NCBI GenBank assembly: GCA_039519185.1
Contig: CM076854.1
Coordinates: 16,155,192 to 16,219,191, forward strand
DNA: 64,000 bases
Origin: Astragalus membranaceus
Lineage: Eukaryota > Streptophyta > Magnoliopsida > Fabales > Fabaceae
Direction: 5' to 3'
A program made the translations under genes and the position numbers. Below, piece by piece: positions 44,826-55,422 of the stretch (position 1 is the first letter of the stretch; the number at the start of each line of letters is the position of its first letter). The notes under the pieces are model-generated. The model was not told the origin of the DNA, did not search any database, and worked only from the letters and a program-made list of their open reading frames with translations.

Positions 44826-45631
44826 CATTTACCTTAGCAAACAGCTCAGTTTTAGTTTTCAAGAAGGAAACTTAACATTTATCCAATACACCAACATGCT
44901 ACCTGCTAACAACAACTTCAAAATGCATTACATCTAACCAACTTACATTACATGGATCTGATCTACATACAACAAGACTCTAGAAAAAGTAAACAAATCA
45001 CTCCCTCTGATTTTGTTTCTTCACACACACACACAGACAGATACAGACATCTGTCACTCACTGTCAAAGTAGGATAGATATCTAAAAGGTAGAATGAGAA
45101 CAGGCTAAATGTAAAAGGTTCTGGAAATTAAAACAGAGTGTGGAGGCCTTCTATATATGGTACATCAAGTATTCTCGGTCTCATTGGTTCTTCACTCTGG
45201 TCTGGTTTATGTGAAAGCATCACCAACACATGCCTCGTGATTGGACGAAGCTGAGGATTGATTTGAGTTCAGAGCAAAGCCATGTGAATGAACACGACAC
45301 CTTATTCTGCTGCCATCACAGATGCTATTGCAGAATCTATTACTTATAAGCTCTTCCTTGTATATTTTGTATGCCTAACCAAACACACATAGAAAACACA
45401 CACAAAGCATCCTCAATTAGTAGTATTTCATATGGATAATTTATTAGTAATCAAATTTAATAGTAAATAAACAAAAAAGATAAATTCAGGATTCAGCACT
45501 GCCAGCATCTACTTTCATTTTCCAAGTACAAAATTATTTACCCTGCCTGTGATAGATCAGCGTGTATTAATTTCTTGTCTTCAAACCAGTCCCGTATAAT
45601 GGTGACAACGAGTCACTGCTCCAAATTGAAA
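44823..45631. other. Noncoding stretch, partly duplicated at 46910-47060
   Basis: 44874-44992 ('acatttatccaataca', 'ctaaccaacttacattaca', 'acaagactctagaaaaa') matches 46910-47060 with gaps. No gene recognised. Confidence 0.5.
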
Positions 45632-45925
45632 TCAGTAAGAACAAGTACTGTGCACAGGGACTTTCATATTTCTGCTCACAAGTTCTACAATTGAAACTCC
45701 AATGAGTCCAATCTTGGAAGCTCTAGAGTTCCATATTTCTGCTCTTTTAGTGAATCCAAGAAATGGAGGTTTGAATTGCGGCTGTACTTTTGGAAATTCA
45801 ACCCGGAAAAAATAGAGAAGCTCAATTGCTTCATAGCTAACAATATTTTGCAAAAGGAAATTTAAAAAATGTGGACATAAATATGAAGTGCATACACCAG
45901 CAGGGGGACTTGGCTGCTTAGACAC
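45632..45925 (-). pseudogene. One-helix/high-light-inducible protein-like (LHC superfamily) fragment
   Basis: The frame contains KVQPQFKPPFLGFTKRAEIW and then NSRASKIGLIGVSIVELV. This looks like the chlorophyll-binding helix region of plastid one-helix proteins (FLGFT-x-x-A-E-x-W-N-x-R then G-L-I-G). These proteins bind pigment in thylakoid membranes during photosystem II assembly. The usual continuation of the C-terminus is replaced by unrelated residues, and the N-terminal plastid target sequence is not recognisable. It lies between the two kinesin-like exon copies. Assignment is by motif memory only. Confidence 0.5.
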
Positions 45926-45944
45926 TAATGAAAACTCTTTTCTT

Positions 45945-46020
45945 TATAGCTCTGCCTCTGACAGATTCATTACAAATCCTCATTGCCAAAAGCTTCAAAA
46001 CCAATTCTCTCTCCCCATTA
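45945..46020 (-). pseudogene. Kinesin motor exon fragment, copy B, degenerate
   Basis: Minus reads GERELVLKLLAMRICNESVR, then loses the RDLL block. It aligns with copy A (44699-44620) at the DNA level, including 'accaattctctctcc' and 'tttcatttacctt' flanks, so the two come from a duplication of the region. Confidence 0.65.
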
Positions 46021-47120
46021 CACTCCACAATACATTAGTAGTGCAATGATGTGCTCATATATATAAATTTCATTTACCTTTTCTATGTAGTTAAAAATAC
46101 CTTCTACAGCAAAATGTAGAATACATTAGTAGTACTCAATTATACCATTGTCTTTCCACTGCTTGTTTTTCCATTTGAAAAATGTTTAATCCGTAGCTGA
46201 TGCTGATAAAAGATGGACAGCAAAGGACAGACGAAAAAAGAGAATATGTGGAAGGAGGGACAGAAAAGGAAAGAAACTCACTGTTGATGCCACTGTCAAC
46301 AAAATGCTGATATCTTATATCAGCATTGCGAACTTCCATGAGGGACAACAGAGGAAAGAAACTCACTATTGACGTTAAAGGAAAAGAATCAATTAAGGAA
46401 ATCAGCATTCAATATGACTGGAGCATTCATTTGTAATTAGTATAGAGAAATCAAAGGATCCTGATATTGCTTGTATCCCTTAAATAACCATTAAAAATAA
46501 TCTAAAAAATTAAGAGAGAAAGGAAATGTGAGATCAAGATAGGAAGAAACAAGAAAGAGGAATCAACACAGGGAGATAAGGATACATCAAATAACTTTTA
46601 TGGCTTTGAAAGATCATCAAGAGGTGAGTAATCACACCCCTTTACCCTTCCATGGTATATTATTTTGTGAATTTGGCATGTAGAAGAGTTGGGAATTTTT
46701 TAAATGAAACTGTGTTGGAAATAACTCTTTTGCAATGAATATCATTGAAAATAAAAACATCGACTGTCACATGCTTTAACTTTTAACTGTTTTTACTGCA
46801 CAAGCACAATAAAGAGAGAATTTTTTTGCTGTCATATGGTCACCTGGTTCTTAACAATATCCAACCAAACAAACATTACTGCAGAAAGAACCTTTGTGAA
46901 GAACAAGAAAACTTAAACATTTATCCAATAAGCATAGAACAAGGAAACTTAACAATTATCCAATAAGCATAATGTTATGGCCCACTTGCAGCAACTTCAT
47001 TTTGCAGATAACTAACCAACTTAAAGGAACTGGTCTACATATAACAAAACTCTAAAAAAGATTAAGCCTGAGTCTGATCTAGTAGTATAGGATGATAACC
47101 AAACTACAACTACATAAAAA
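46021..47120. other. Noncoding; downstream of the F-box gene
   Basis: Contains the second copy of the 44874-44992 repeat (46910-47060), itself with an internal 'aacaaggaaacttaa..atccaataagcat' direct repeat. No gene recognised. Confidence 0.5.
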
Positions 47121-48269
47121 TCATTTGTGACTATTACTTTGGTTTCCACTTTTAAGTGAAACAAGACTTTCCATGTATCTGGCAGCACTTATTAAATAAA
47201 CCTTCCTAGAAACTCCAAGATCCCTTGTCTGTCCTTCGAAGTGAGGATCATACAACACCAATCTGTTGTTGGTATCTTTCCAAAGAAAACGATTGCCCCG
47301 GCAAAACCCCACAAGTCGCTTGTAAATAACTGGCAAAGGCCCAACACTGTATTGCTTGATCCAAGACCCGTCATCCCAATAATCTTTCATCATCCACACA
47401 TCAAAGCAGAAGCGTGTCTCTGTTCCTTGACTTATAGGGTAAGCTATGAATCCAATGGTAGCAGATTCGGTAAAGGCTATGAGATTTATAGAACCCCTAG
47501 CAGAGGAATGAGTAATTTGGGGCACCTTTATCTTTCTGAACAATTCAGTAACCATGTCAAATGATAGAACAAGGTTTTCAACGACATTGGCATCCTTGTT
47601 TCTATAAACAAAACCCAACCGGTGACAACAATTGTTGACATAAGGGCATAACGCGGATAAATCAGTTGTTGCAAATGGAAATGGGATAGCATTAGGACCA
47701 AAATTTCTCCATGAGTTGGAATTTAGGCTGTATAACTCAACTCTCCAATCCCCCCTTATTAGTAGTTCATTTGTTTCATTCATCCAAATGTCCTTGAGCA
47801 CCAAAACCTTATAGTCATTGGTTTTGGGGTCAAAGCCAAAACAAGGATATTCCATGTACGAAACAGTGAAATGAGATAAGGGTAAAGTAATGAACTGTCC
47901 CAAAGAAGGGTTCACAATGACATATGGACTACCTTGTAGGAAGTATATGCCATTGCATGGACCCATGATTGAGCACCAAAATTTGTATTTATAGGGAGGA
48001 GGGTTTAGAACCTGAGAAGAAACGAGTCCTTTAGGTTCATTGGGATTCCAAGATACAATAGAAATCTCAGTGTCGTAGGAATCATTAGGTGTGTGAATGA
48101 CCAAGAGTTTCTCCTTTTGGCTGTTGTAGGAAACACAATAGTTTGAAATAAAATGAGTATCAGTTATGATATCTAACCAGGATTTGCACACGCACTTGCA
48201 TGGTATTAACTTCTTCGCTGGCAATCTTGAGAGCACGTTCGACACCATTTCTCGTGGTAAAAACTCCAT
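47121..48269 (-). CDS. F-box protein with F-box-associated interaction domain
   Basis: Single-exon minus frame of 382 codons from the chosen ATG (48269). The same frame opens 34 codons earlier at 48371, but F-box proteins of this type start just before the motif. Residues 1-40 form the F-box: MEFLPREMVSNVLSRLPAKK, then LIPCKCVCKSWLDII, the Skp1-binding surface of SCF ubiquitin ligases. Then FBA-type blocks: VSWNPNEPKGLVSS, GPCNGIYFL, VNPSLGQFITLP, GFDPKTNDYKVLVL, WRVELYSLNSNSWRNF, FDMVTELFRKI, VWMMKDYWDDGSWIK, LVLYDPHFEGQTRDLG. Length and domain order match the large, fast-evolving legume F-box/FBA family, which selects substrates for degradation. No stops or frameshifts. It sits between degraded fragments and a Tekay element. 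The target is unknown. Confidence 0.9.
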   Translation of the reverse strand: MEFLPREMVSNVLSRLPAKKLIPCKCVCKSWLDIITDTHFISNYCVSYNSQKEKLLVIHTPNDSYDTEISIVSWNPNEPKGLVSSQVLNPPPYKYKFWCSIMGPCNGIYFLQGSPYVIVNPSLGQFITLPLSHFTVSYMEYPCFGFDPKTNDYKVLVLKDIWMNETNELLIRGDWRVELYSLNSNSWRNFGPNAIPFPFATTDLSALCPYVNNCCHRLGFVYRNKDANVVENLVLSFDMVTELFRKIKVPQITHSSARGSINLIAFTESATIGFIAYPISQGTETRFCFDVWMMKDYWDDGSWIKQYSVGPLPVIYKRLVGFCRGNRFLWKDTNNRLVLYDPHFEGQTRDLGVSRKVYLISAARYMESLVSLKSGNQSNSHK

Positions 48270-48371
48270 TACTGTCTGATGCTGAAGACGTTTCGTTACA
48301 AAACTTCGTAAAGTATTTTCAGAAATATGATACAAATTAAATGCTTTTTGGAATATCACAACACAACACAA

Positions 48372-49753
48372 TCATTCCTCATTGATCACAGAATTTTCTT
48401 TGTCATTAGGCGTACAACAACCATATTCAAAAACAATACACATAGTCATGATTTCAGAATCGAACTAGAGACGCAATCTAATGAGTTGGTCTTAAGATAA
48501 AACTCTAAGTCTACTAATCTAGATTACTAATCAGAGACACCAGAAAGGGAATGACAACGATTGCCACGTCACCACCTTACTACCACATTGGTATTTCCGT
48601 CAAGAATTTGGATGGCAATTTAATGAAGACCGAAATTGCAGAAAAAATGGGGGACTAAAATTGCAAATTTGATAAAATTGAGGGACCAAAATTGCAGAGA
48701 AAAAAATGGGGGATCGAAATTGCAGATTTGCTAAAATAGGAGACCAAAACTGCAATTAAGCCATTTTTTAACAAAGCTAATTTATTATTTTTGTTGCCTA
48801 TGTTAAGTTTCTAGTATAATTTGAAGTTAGAACCCATTTTGTTAATTTTACATTTAAACACAATTTTGCTCCGAACAAGAATAGATAAAAGTCACTTTTT
48901 TCAGGAACATATCTAAACAGAAATGTAACACTCACAATTTCTAAGTATGAATTTAGACTTCAATAAATAAAGTATGAAAAGATCTAAGGCTTAAACGTTG
49001 TTTCCTATAATTAAAATATAATAAATATATTATATACATCCAAAATAATTAGAATAGAAGCAAGGCTTTAACTTTTAAGAATATTTTATTTATAAAAAGG
49101 GAAAAAAATGGCGTGCAGTAGTAGTTGCTGGCAGATGTATATATTATAATATTGTGTTATAATGTAATTGAAAACTAAATATTAAATAAATAAAAACTTT
49201 CATTATAATAATTGAAAGATAAGGAATCGAGAACACTCTTTATATCTATCTGGATCGAGGCTATAAGAGTAGGACTAGAAAAAAAAGGGAAAGTTTAGGA
49301 GCTTGCAAAAATTAAATGGAGATCTATCTCATCAGAAAAGAAAAAAAAATGAAACAAGAGGTATCGGTACTTAACTCTTCTCTCATTGAATAAGGAAGTC
49401 GGTGAGTAAATAATGTCGATTATAACAAGTCTTAGTTTATTTCTTTGAACTTCTTTTATACATATTTTATAAAAATTGCTTTACTTTGTTCTTGATTCTT
49501 GATAACTTGAAATTCTTGGTTATTTTAGAGGGACATGGTAATATTGTTTTATGGTTTGATAATTTACATGTGAGGTTTCCATTCGATTATTTCAAGAACA
49601 TAAAATTTTATAATCGTTGTGGCTCTCGGATTTCAAATATTGATAGATTATTATTTGGTACATATTTGATTTGATGTTTTGCAAAAATATTGTGAAACTA
49701 TCTATATGTCATATTCATTGTTTATCCGACCTTTCTATAAGTATGAGTTTATG
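48372..49753. other. Upstream region of the F-box gene and intergenic DNA
   Basis: 48590-48766 contains one arm of a TIR repeat ('gggaccaaaattgcag', 'actgcaattaagcc') of the same general kind as 28496-29636. The rest is AT-rich. No convincing TATA box is claimed. Confidence 0.45.
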
Positions 49754-50337
49754 GCTTTTGGATTTTCAACGGCTTTGGGGGTAGACTTTGTCAGAACATT
49801 GCATGCTAACAGCAGTATGTGTTAGCCTTGGTGTACCATGATTTACCTATCAGGCGGGGAGCCTATTATTGATATTTCGAAGCGGGGAGCCCATTAGTGA
49901 TATTTCGGGGCGGGGAGCCTATCGTAACACCCCAATATTTCTAACGTGTAGATACATTGAAATGCACAGCTTAGCCAAAATCAGAGGACACAATACCTGT
50001 TTAAATATTGAACATACTAAATTTTTCCGAAATAAAACATAATATCTCAGATTCATCCGTCTTCATTTCCATGAAGTTCATTTGGTTCACAATTCAAAAG
50101 GAACTCAAAGCCTAAGGTTCAATATCATAAACAGAGGAGCGGAAATGGGTTCATAAAACTCATATCAAATATAAGTTACATAACCATAACAGAAACAACA
50201 AAAGAAGAATAATCGAAAACATCAAGACTACGAGTCTTCGGCTTCGCCATAAGCACGTCACCTACTCGTGTCGCATTGTCTTCCTTTTTCCCTGCTTCTC
50301 TGTAAAAACCACTATAATGATAGGGTGAGATAACATA
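49754..50337. repeat. 584-bp segment, copy 1: flank plus Tekay LTR edge
   Basis: Starts 'gcttttggattttcaacgg'. It includes three copies of 'gcggggagcc(t/c)at' about 27 bp apart just before the LTR edge (49923), and ends 'gtgagataacata'. About 98% identical by eye to 54132-54715. Confidence 0.92.
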
Positions 50338-51812
50338 TCTCAGTGAGTTCTACCGTGCCCCTTACAATCACCCGGTTCCATTATAAAACAGTTGCAACAT
50401 AGTTAAATTTATAAACTATTTTCGTATATACATTCTTAGCATAACATTGTCTGTGAAACAGTCACAATCACGATATTTAATGTGCTATTAATTTATTTTA
50501 AGCCTTGTAAGTTACTTTACCATTACAAGCTTACCAATCGAAACACCGACTGTGAAACAGCCACAATCTCGGCGAATCGTGCATTGAACTTAGCATAACA
50601 TCGTCTGTGAAACAGCCACAATCACGATAAACCCTCGTTAGTAACTATTCCATAACGTTTCCAGGGCCTAGGGTAGGGGCTCATGACTTCCCTGCCTAGT
50701 ATGCTATTCGTCGGGTCGTCACCCAACTTGATATAATTTATATATCACACCCGCATTGGGCCGACTTATATATTTGATATGATCTATATCTATCGTTGTT
50801 CTATAACCCGTTTTGATGAATACGATACTAGACATCCGACGTTATAATACGATACCAAGTTGGACATGTAATCTGTTTTATTATTCAAAATATGTACTCA
50901 TAAGCGGTCTATTTTTCGGTTTTTCGAATATTTATACTTTCAAAACCTTTTCTCAAAAATCAAGTTGAACACCTTCAAAACAATGATTTTATCAAGGTAA
51001 TATCATCACAATTGGTTAGGAAGAAGATTAGAAGAAGTTTGGAATCGAAAGGAGCGGAGAAACGAAATTTTGGCAACCGGTGGCAGAAGGTCTTGCACGA
51101 CCCGTGCCAGACCTTGCCAACCCGTGCTAGGCTGAAATTCCACCAGAAAGTCTAGCATGACTCGTGCTGCCTGTAGCAGATTCGTTATTTGTTCGTTTCG
51201 TTCCGTATTGCTTCTCCGATCGCTTCCAATCGAAACCCAATCCAATTTCCAACAAAAAAAATCAAATATTCCAGTCATATACCAGTACAATTTCAGCACA
51301 TGCAATCACAAATAAAATTCGATAAAACCGTAAAACGTTATTTTCCGAAAAATGGTTTTCGACTCGATAATCTTTCGAAATCAGATTTTTGTCGCGGAAC
51401 CAGAAATACAACTCATTTGTAAACAATGGAATGAAACCGTAATCGTGAGTAAAACTCACCGGTTTGGAGAGTTCGTTCGAAATTCGAATCCTCACGCGAA
51501 ATAACGGAACGGTGACCAATCGAACAATCCCCGTAATCGTCCCAAGCGTTCCAAAACCGACACCAACAGCCCCTATTTCGAACTCAAGCTCCTTTGTTAC
51601 TGAGTTTGCTTCCAAAATGTTCCTCGCCACAATGTATCTTCAAGGAGTTGCTAAGAGTCACTCCCAAGGTTCCAAAGGGCACATGCAATGCTTCACCAAG
51701 TTGAAAACTCAACTTGAGCTTCAAAATCCAACAATGGCAAGTGGTGATTTAGAGGGTGTTAGGTTCAGAAATTGGTACCACTAGTGCAAAAATGAGATTA
51801 GAATTAGACATT

Positions 51813-52062
51813 TAAAGTCAGGCGCTCAGATGCCTGACTACATAAGTAGACACGGTGGCAAACTTGTAATTAAGAGGCAAAACTCGCGAGTTTTAAAGTC
51901 AAGCGGATACACGCCTGACTTCTAAAGTGAACAAATAGAGAAAAAATTAGACTTTAGAAGTCAGGCGTGTATTCGCCTGACTACATAAGTGACGCGGTGG
52001 CAAACTTGTAATTAAGGGTGAAATTATTTTTTTCAATTTTAATACTTTAGAAGTCAGGCGTG
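51813..52062. repeat. CACTA-2 left subterminal repeats
   Basis: 'aaagtcaggcgctcagatgc', 'gcctgactacataagt', 'aagtcaagcggatacacgcc' and similar, in alternating orientation. Confidence 0.85.
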
Positions 52063-52391
52063 TACCAAAATAGAAAAAAAAATTTCAGTTTCTCCTCACT
52101 CTCAGAACACTCTCCTCTCCATTCTCACTCTCTCACGCGAACCCTAAATCCCTTTCCTCTACCCCCGTCGAATCTCCCCCCTCTTATCCCTGATCCTCTC
52201 TCTCTCTCCCTCTCTCTCTCTCTCTCAGAACCCTTCACCATCATCCTTGACACTGTTTCTTCTTCCGCTCTCTGGTTTTCCTTACGCTGTTCTTCTCTTC
52301 GTCTTCTTCACATAGCTCAGCTAGGGTTTCACGATCTCAAACTCAGATGCAACGATCCTAGCTCTGCCTGTTCACGGCGTCACGGAAGGCA

Positions 52392-52758
52392 ATGGGATGC
52401 GAGGAGATGGATCCGAAGGAGCTGAGGCGGAGGACGGTGGCGAGGTTCTTGGAAGATTTCGGATCCGTGATTTTTGAGGAGAGAGATGCGATCGATGACG
52501 CGATTGTGAAGGTGACGTAATTTTTTTCTTTGTTTTTCGCTTTTGTTTGTGCAAAAGCTTCTAGAGGTCATAAATGCTATTGATTGTTTTCATCTGTGGA
52601 TGGCAATTTGATGTCCTACAATATCTAGGGTTTAATGGTGCTTGCAAATCGTGCATAATGCTTCTGCTTCTTCTTAGGTACTTGACTGTTTGACTGCTTT
52701 ATCAACCTCTGCCGAGCTCCTCTTCGATCGATCAGTTTCTAAGCGATTCCCTTCTCAG
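52392..52758 (+). pseudogene. Captured 5' exons of an unidentified host gene
   Basis: Exon 52392-52511 (40 codons, MGCEEMDPKELRRRTVARFL, then EDFGSVIFEERDAIDDAIVK) ends at a GT donor. Exon 52678-52758 (VLDCLTALSTSAELLFDRSV, SKRFPSQ) has AG and GT borders and joins in phase. A CT-rich 5'-UTR-like stretch precedes it (52100-52300). The source protein is not recognised. Downstream exons are missing, and the next recognisable exon belongs to a different gene. Confidence 0.5.
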
Positions 52759-53424
52759 GTACTTGACTGCTTTCTGATTCTTTTTCTTTTTAATCTTTTA
52801 TGTTTAGCATTGTGTATTTGTGTTTGTGTTTCTGAATGAGATGAAAGACTCACTCACTCCAGTATTAGATGCTTCTCTACTATATTGCTATGTCATCGAT
52901 TTTTTTATTTGACCTTTAATCTTTATTGCCCCCTTTCTTGTACATCTTTGAATGTTCAATTTGTGTGAATGATTGGTCATGTTTTTAATTTGAATTTGAA
53001 TCTTTGGTTTTTCAATTGAGACTTGTTTGGTAGTATTCTTTTGGAAGCAGAATGACATTGATGGAAACTTCACATTGCTTGATTATTATGTGTATCTATC
53101 TTTTATCTTTTTGAATTGGGGGGTTGGTCTTTAAGCATTAGTTGATATACTGAATCAGATCAGTTCCAAGACAAGATCTAGTGGTTCTTGTGAGGTTTTG
53201 CAAGCTGATGCTTGCAAGAGAGAGATGTTATCTAGCTCTTGTGAGGGAAACTCGAAACTGATTCCATCCCTTCCTTATGAGATATCAATACTCCTTTGTT
53301 AGATTATTGCTGATATTTGCTTTGTACATGGCTCTGCATCTAAAGTAGAATTTTTATAACTCAAACTAGTCCGTACTGTAAGGTATAATATTGAACTTCA
53401 GTTAATCCTTCTGTGTGTGTGCAG

Positions 53425-53501
53425 GTTTAAATATTGAAGTGGACAGAATACTTGAGATTGCTTGCATAATTACAGATGGAAGTTTAACCAAAACACTGGA
53501 G
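53425..53501 (+). pseudogene. Captured oligoribonuclease (ORN) exon
   Basis: A 77-bp exon with acceptor TGTGCAG and donor GAG/GTATTT. Reads LNIEVDRILEIACIITDGSL then TKTLE, which matches the region following the first catalytic Asp-Glu motif of oligoribonuclease (3'-5' exonuclease of the DEDD family; degrades very short RNAs in mitochondria). The DEDD residues themselves would be on the neighbouring exon, which is absent. Part of this exon (ATTGAAGTGGACA) is repeated at 53528-53540. Confidence 0.75.
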
Positions 53502-53766
53502 GTATTTAATTATGTTATGCTACAATATTGAAGTGGACAAAATGGAATACCATGGTTGTTCTGTTTGGCTTGGTTGAGAACAAGGTTGAATTGATGGTAC
53601 TTGGTATGCATATTACAATGCTTCAAATTATTTATTTAGTTTTGGTAATTGATAATGTTGAATTCAATACTTGCTCTGCATTGATAGGAACAGTACATAA
53701 TATCTGCAATTTATTGTCCCTTACATGTCAATGACTTCTTTTTTTTTCTCTCTAACTCGTTTACAG

Positions 53767-53849
53767 CACCATTGGCAAGGAACTTTTATGAAGTTCTTGG
53801 TGTTAGTAAAAATGCAAGTGCTTCGGAAATAAAGAAAGCATATTATGGG
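53767..53849 (+). pseudogene. Captured DnaJ (J-domain) exon, mitochondrial DnaJ/GFA2-like
   Basis: An exon with acceptor TTTACAG and GT donor. Reads PLARNFYEVLGVSKNASASE then IKKAYYG, the start of a J domain (helices I and II). The HPD motif, which stimulates Hsp70, would be on the next exon and is not found. Best resemblance is to the mitochondrial GFA2-type DnaJ, from memory. The intron after it contains the inserted Tekay piece. Confidence 0.75.
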
Positions 53850-54131
53850 GTAGGTTTTACTTAACCATTGTCAATATACATGTATATTTATGCCAAACAT
53901 TTTCTGTGGGGGTAAACACCTGACTTAGTTCATGGCAAAATTTTACAATTTCTTGTACATTTCCTTGTTAAAATGAATCACATTGCATATTTCTTTTTTT
54001 AACTTGACTTTTTTCCGTGTGGTTAGGAAACCGTTAATTTCTCATTTTACTTTGTGGATACTTTGGTCATTTCCCATGTGTACAAATAATAGTTTGAATT
54101 GCATGAGAAAGAGTTTGTTTTATATCATGTT

Positions 54132-54715
54132 GCTTTTGGATTTTCAACGGCTTTGGGGGTAGACTTTGTCAGAACATTGCATGCTAACAGCAGTATGTGT
54201 TAGCCTTGGTGCACCATGATTTACCTATCAGGCGGGGAGCCTATTATTGATATTTCGAGGCGGGGAGCCTATTAGTGATATTTCGAGGCGGGGAGCCTAT
54301 TGTAACACCCCAATATTTCTAACGTGTAGATACATTGAAATGCACAGCTTAGCCAAAATCAGAGGACACAATACCTGTTTAAATATTGAACATACTAAAT
54401 TTTTCCGAAATAAAACATAATATCTCAGATTCATCCGTCTTCATTTCCATGAAGTTCATTTGGTTCACAATTCAAAAGGAACTCAAAGCCTAAGGTTCAA
54501 TATCATAAACAGAGGAGCGGAAATGGGTTCATACAACTCATATCAAATATAAGTTACATAACCATAACAGAAACAACAAAAGAAGAATAATTGGAAACAT
54601 CAAGACTACGAGTCTTCGGCTTCGCCATAAGCATGTCACCTACTCGTGTCGCATTGTCTTCCTTTTTCCCTGTTTCTCTGTAAAAACCACAATAATAATA
54701 GGGTGAGATAACATA
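54132..54715. repeat. 584-bp segment, copy 2, inside CACTA-2
   Basis: Same extent and orientation as 49754-50337. Flank-like part 54132-54300, intact LTR edge TGTAACACCCC at 54301, ending 'gtgagataacata'. About a dozen substitutions, for example gtgcacc versus gtgtacc and ataattgg versus ataatcga. The left junction adjoins DnaJ intron sequence. Confidence 0.92.
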
Positions 54716-55422
54716 CAACCAAAGCGGTATTGTTCTGATGAGTTTTTTAATTGCTATTGTACTCTCTATTTTAAGGAATTTGATTCTGAGATTCCATTTA
54801 ATTACTTTGTTTTTGCCTGGCTCAGACAATCTCTTACCTTGCTAATCAGAGGCCTCAATAGTATACTACCTTGAAAGATGATTTTTGTTTTGAGTAGAGT
54901 CCTATATCAGCATGTGCTATTGTTCTCAATATAGCAAGATTGACTATATTTCTATGTGCCTCTCTGACTACTCTACTTTTAATACCTTGTGCAATATAAC
55001 TACAGGTGGCCGCTAATTATGTTGCAATGGTTCCATCTGGACAAATATTTGATAGGTATCCACCAATCACAAAGTTCTACCAATCTTTTTCCTCTGTCCT
55101 TATTTTGCAAGATTCTTATTGTGTATATATGAGAATTTTTGTTTGAACGTACAAAATAATGTAACCATGGCAAATGAGCTACATTTAGCAAACAGGTACT
55201 ATTGGAATGTTTTGGTGTTTTAATTCCACTTTACCTTTTTTAGTTTTTCTGTCACCTTCCAATTTTGTTTTGAAGATGTTTTCATTGAACTCTTGATTAC
55301 AATATGTCTATGCAAGAGTGACTCACGTGTTGTCCTTTGTCCCCTTTCATTTTTACAGTTCATTGGAGGTGGAGTAGAAGGGTTTAGCGAGCCTAGTGCG
55401 GCAAAGAGAGATCAAAGCAAAG
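54716..55422. other. CACTA-2 interior, intron-like sequence
   Basis: 55008-55056 follows a CTACAG acceptor and reads VAANYVAMVPSGQIFDR, perhaps another captured exon of unknown source. 55360-55422 looks like the 5' UTR of the prefoldin gene. Confidence 0.4.

Noticed and set aside
48270..48371. Upstream ATG at 48371 as the F-box protein start
   Set aside because: The 34 extra residues are unlike family N-termini, and the F-box begins directly after the ATG at 48269.
49486..49674. Small plus-strand frame of 62 codons
   Set aside because: No start context, homology or splice signals; expected by chance in AT-rich DNA.
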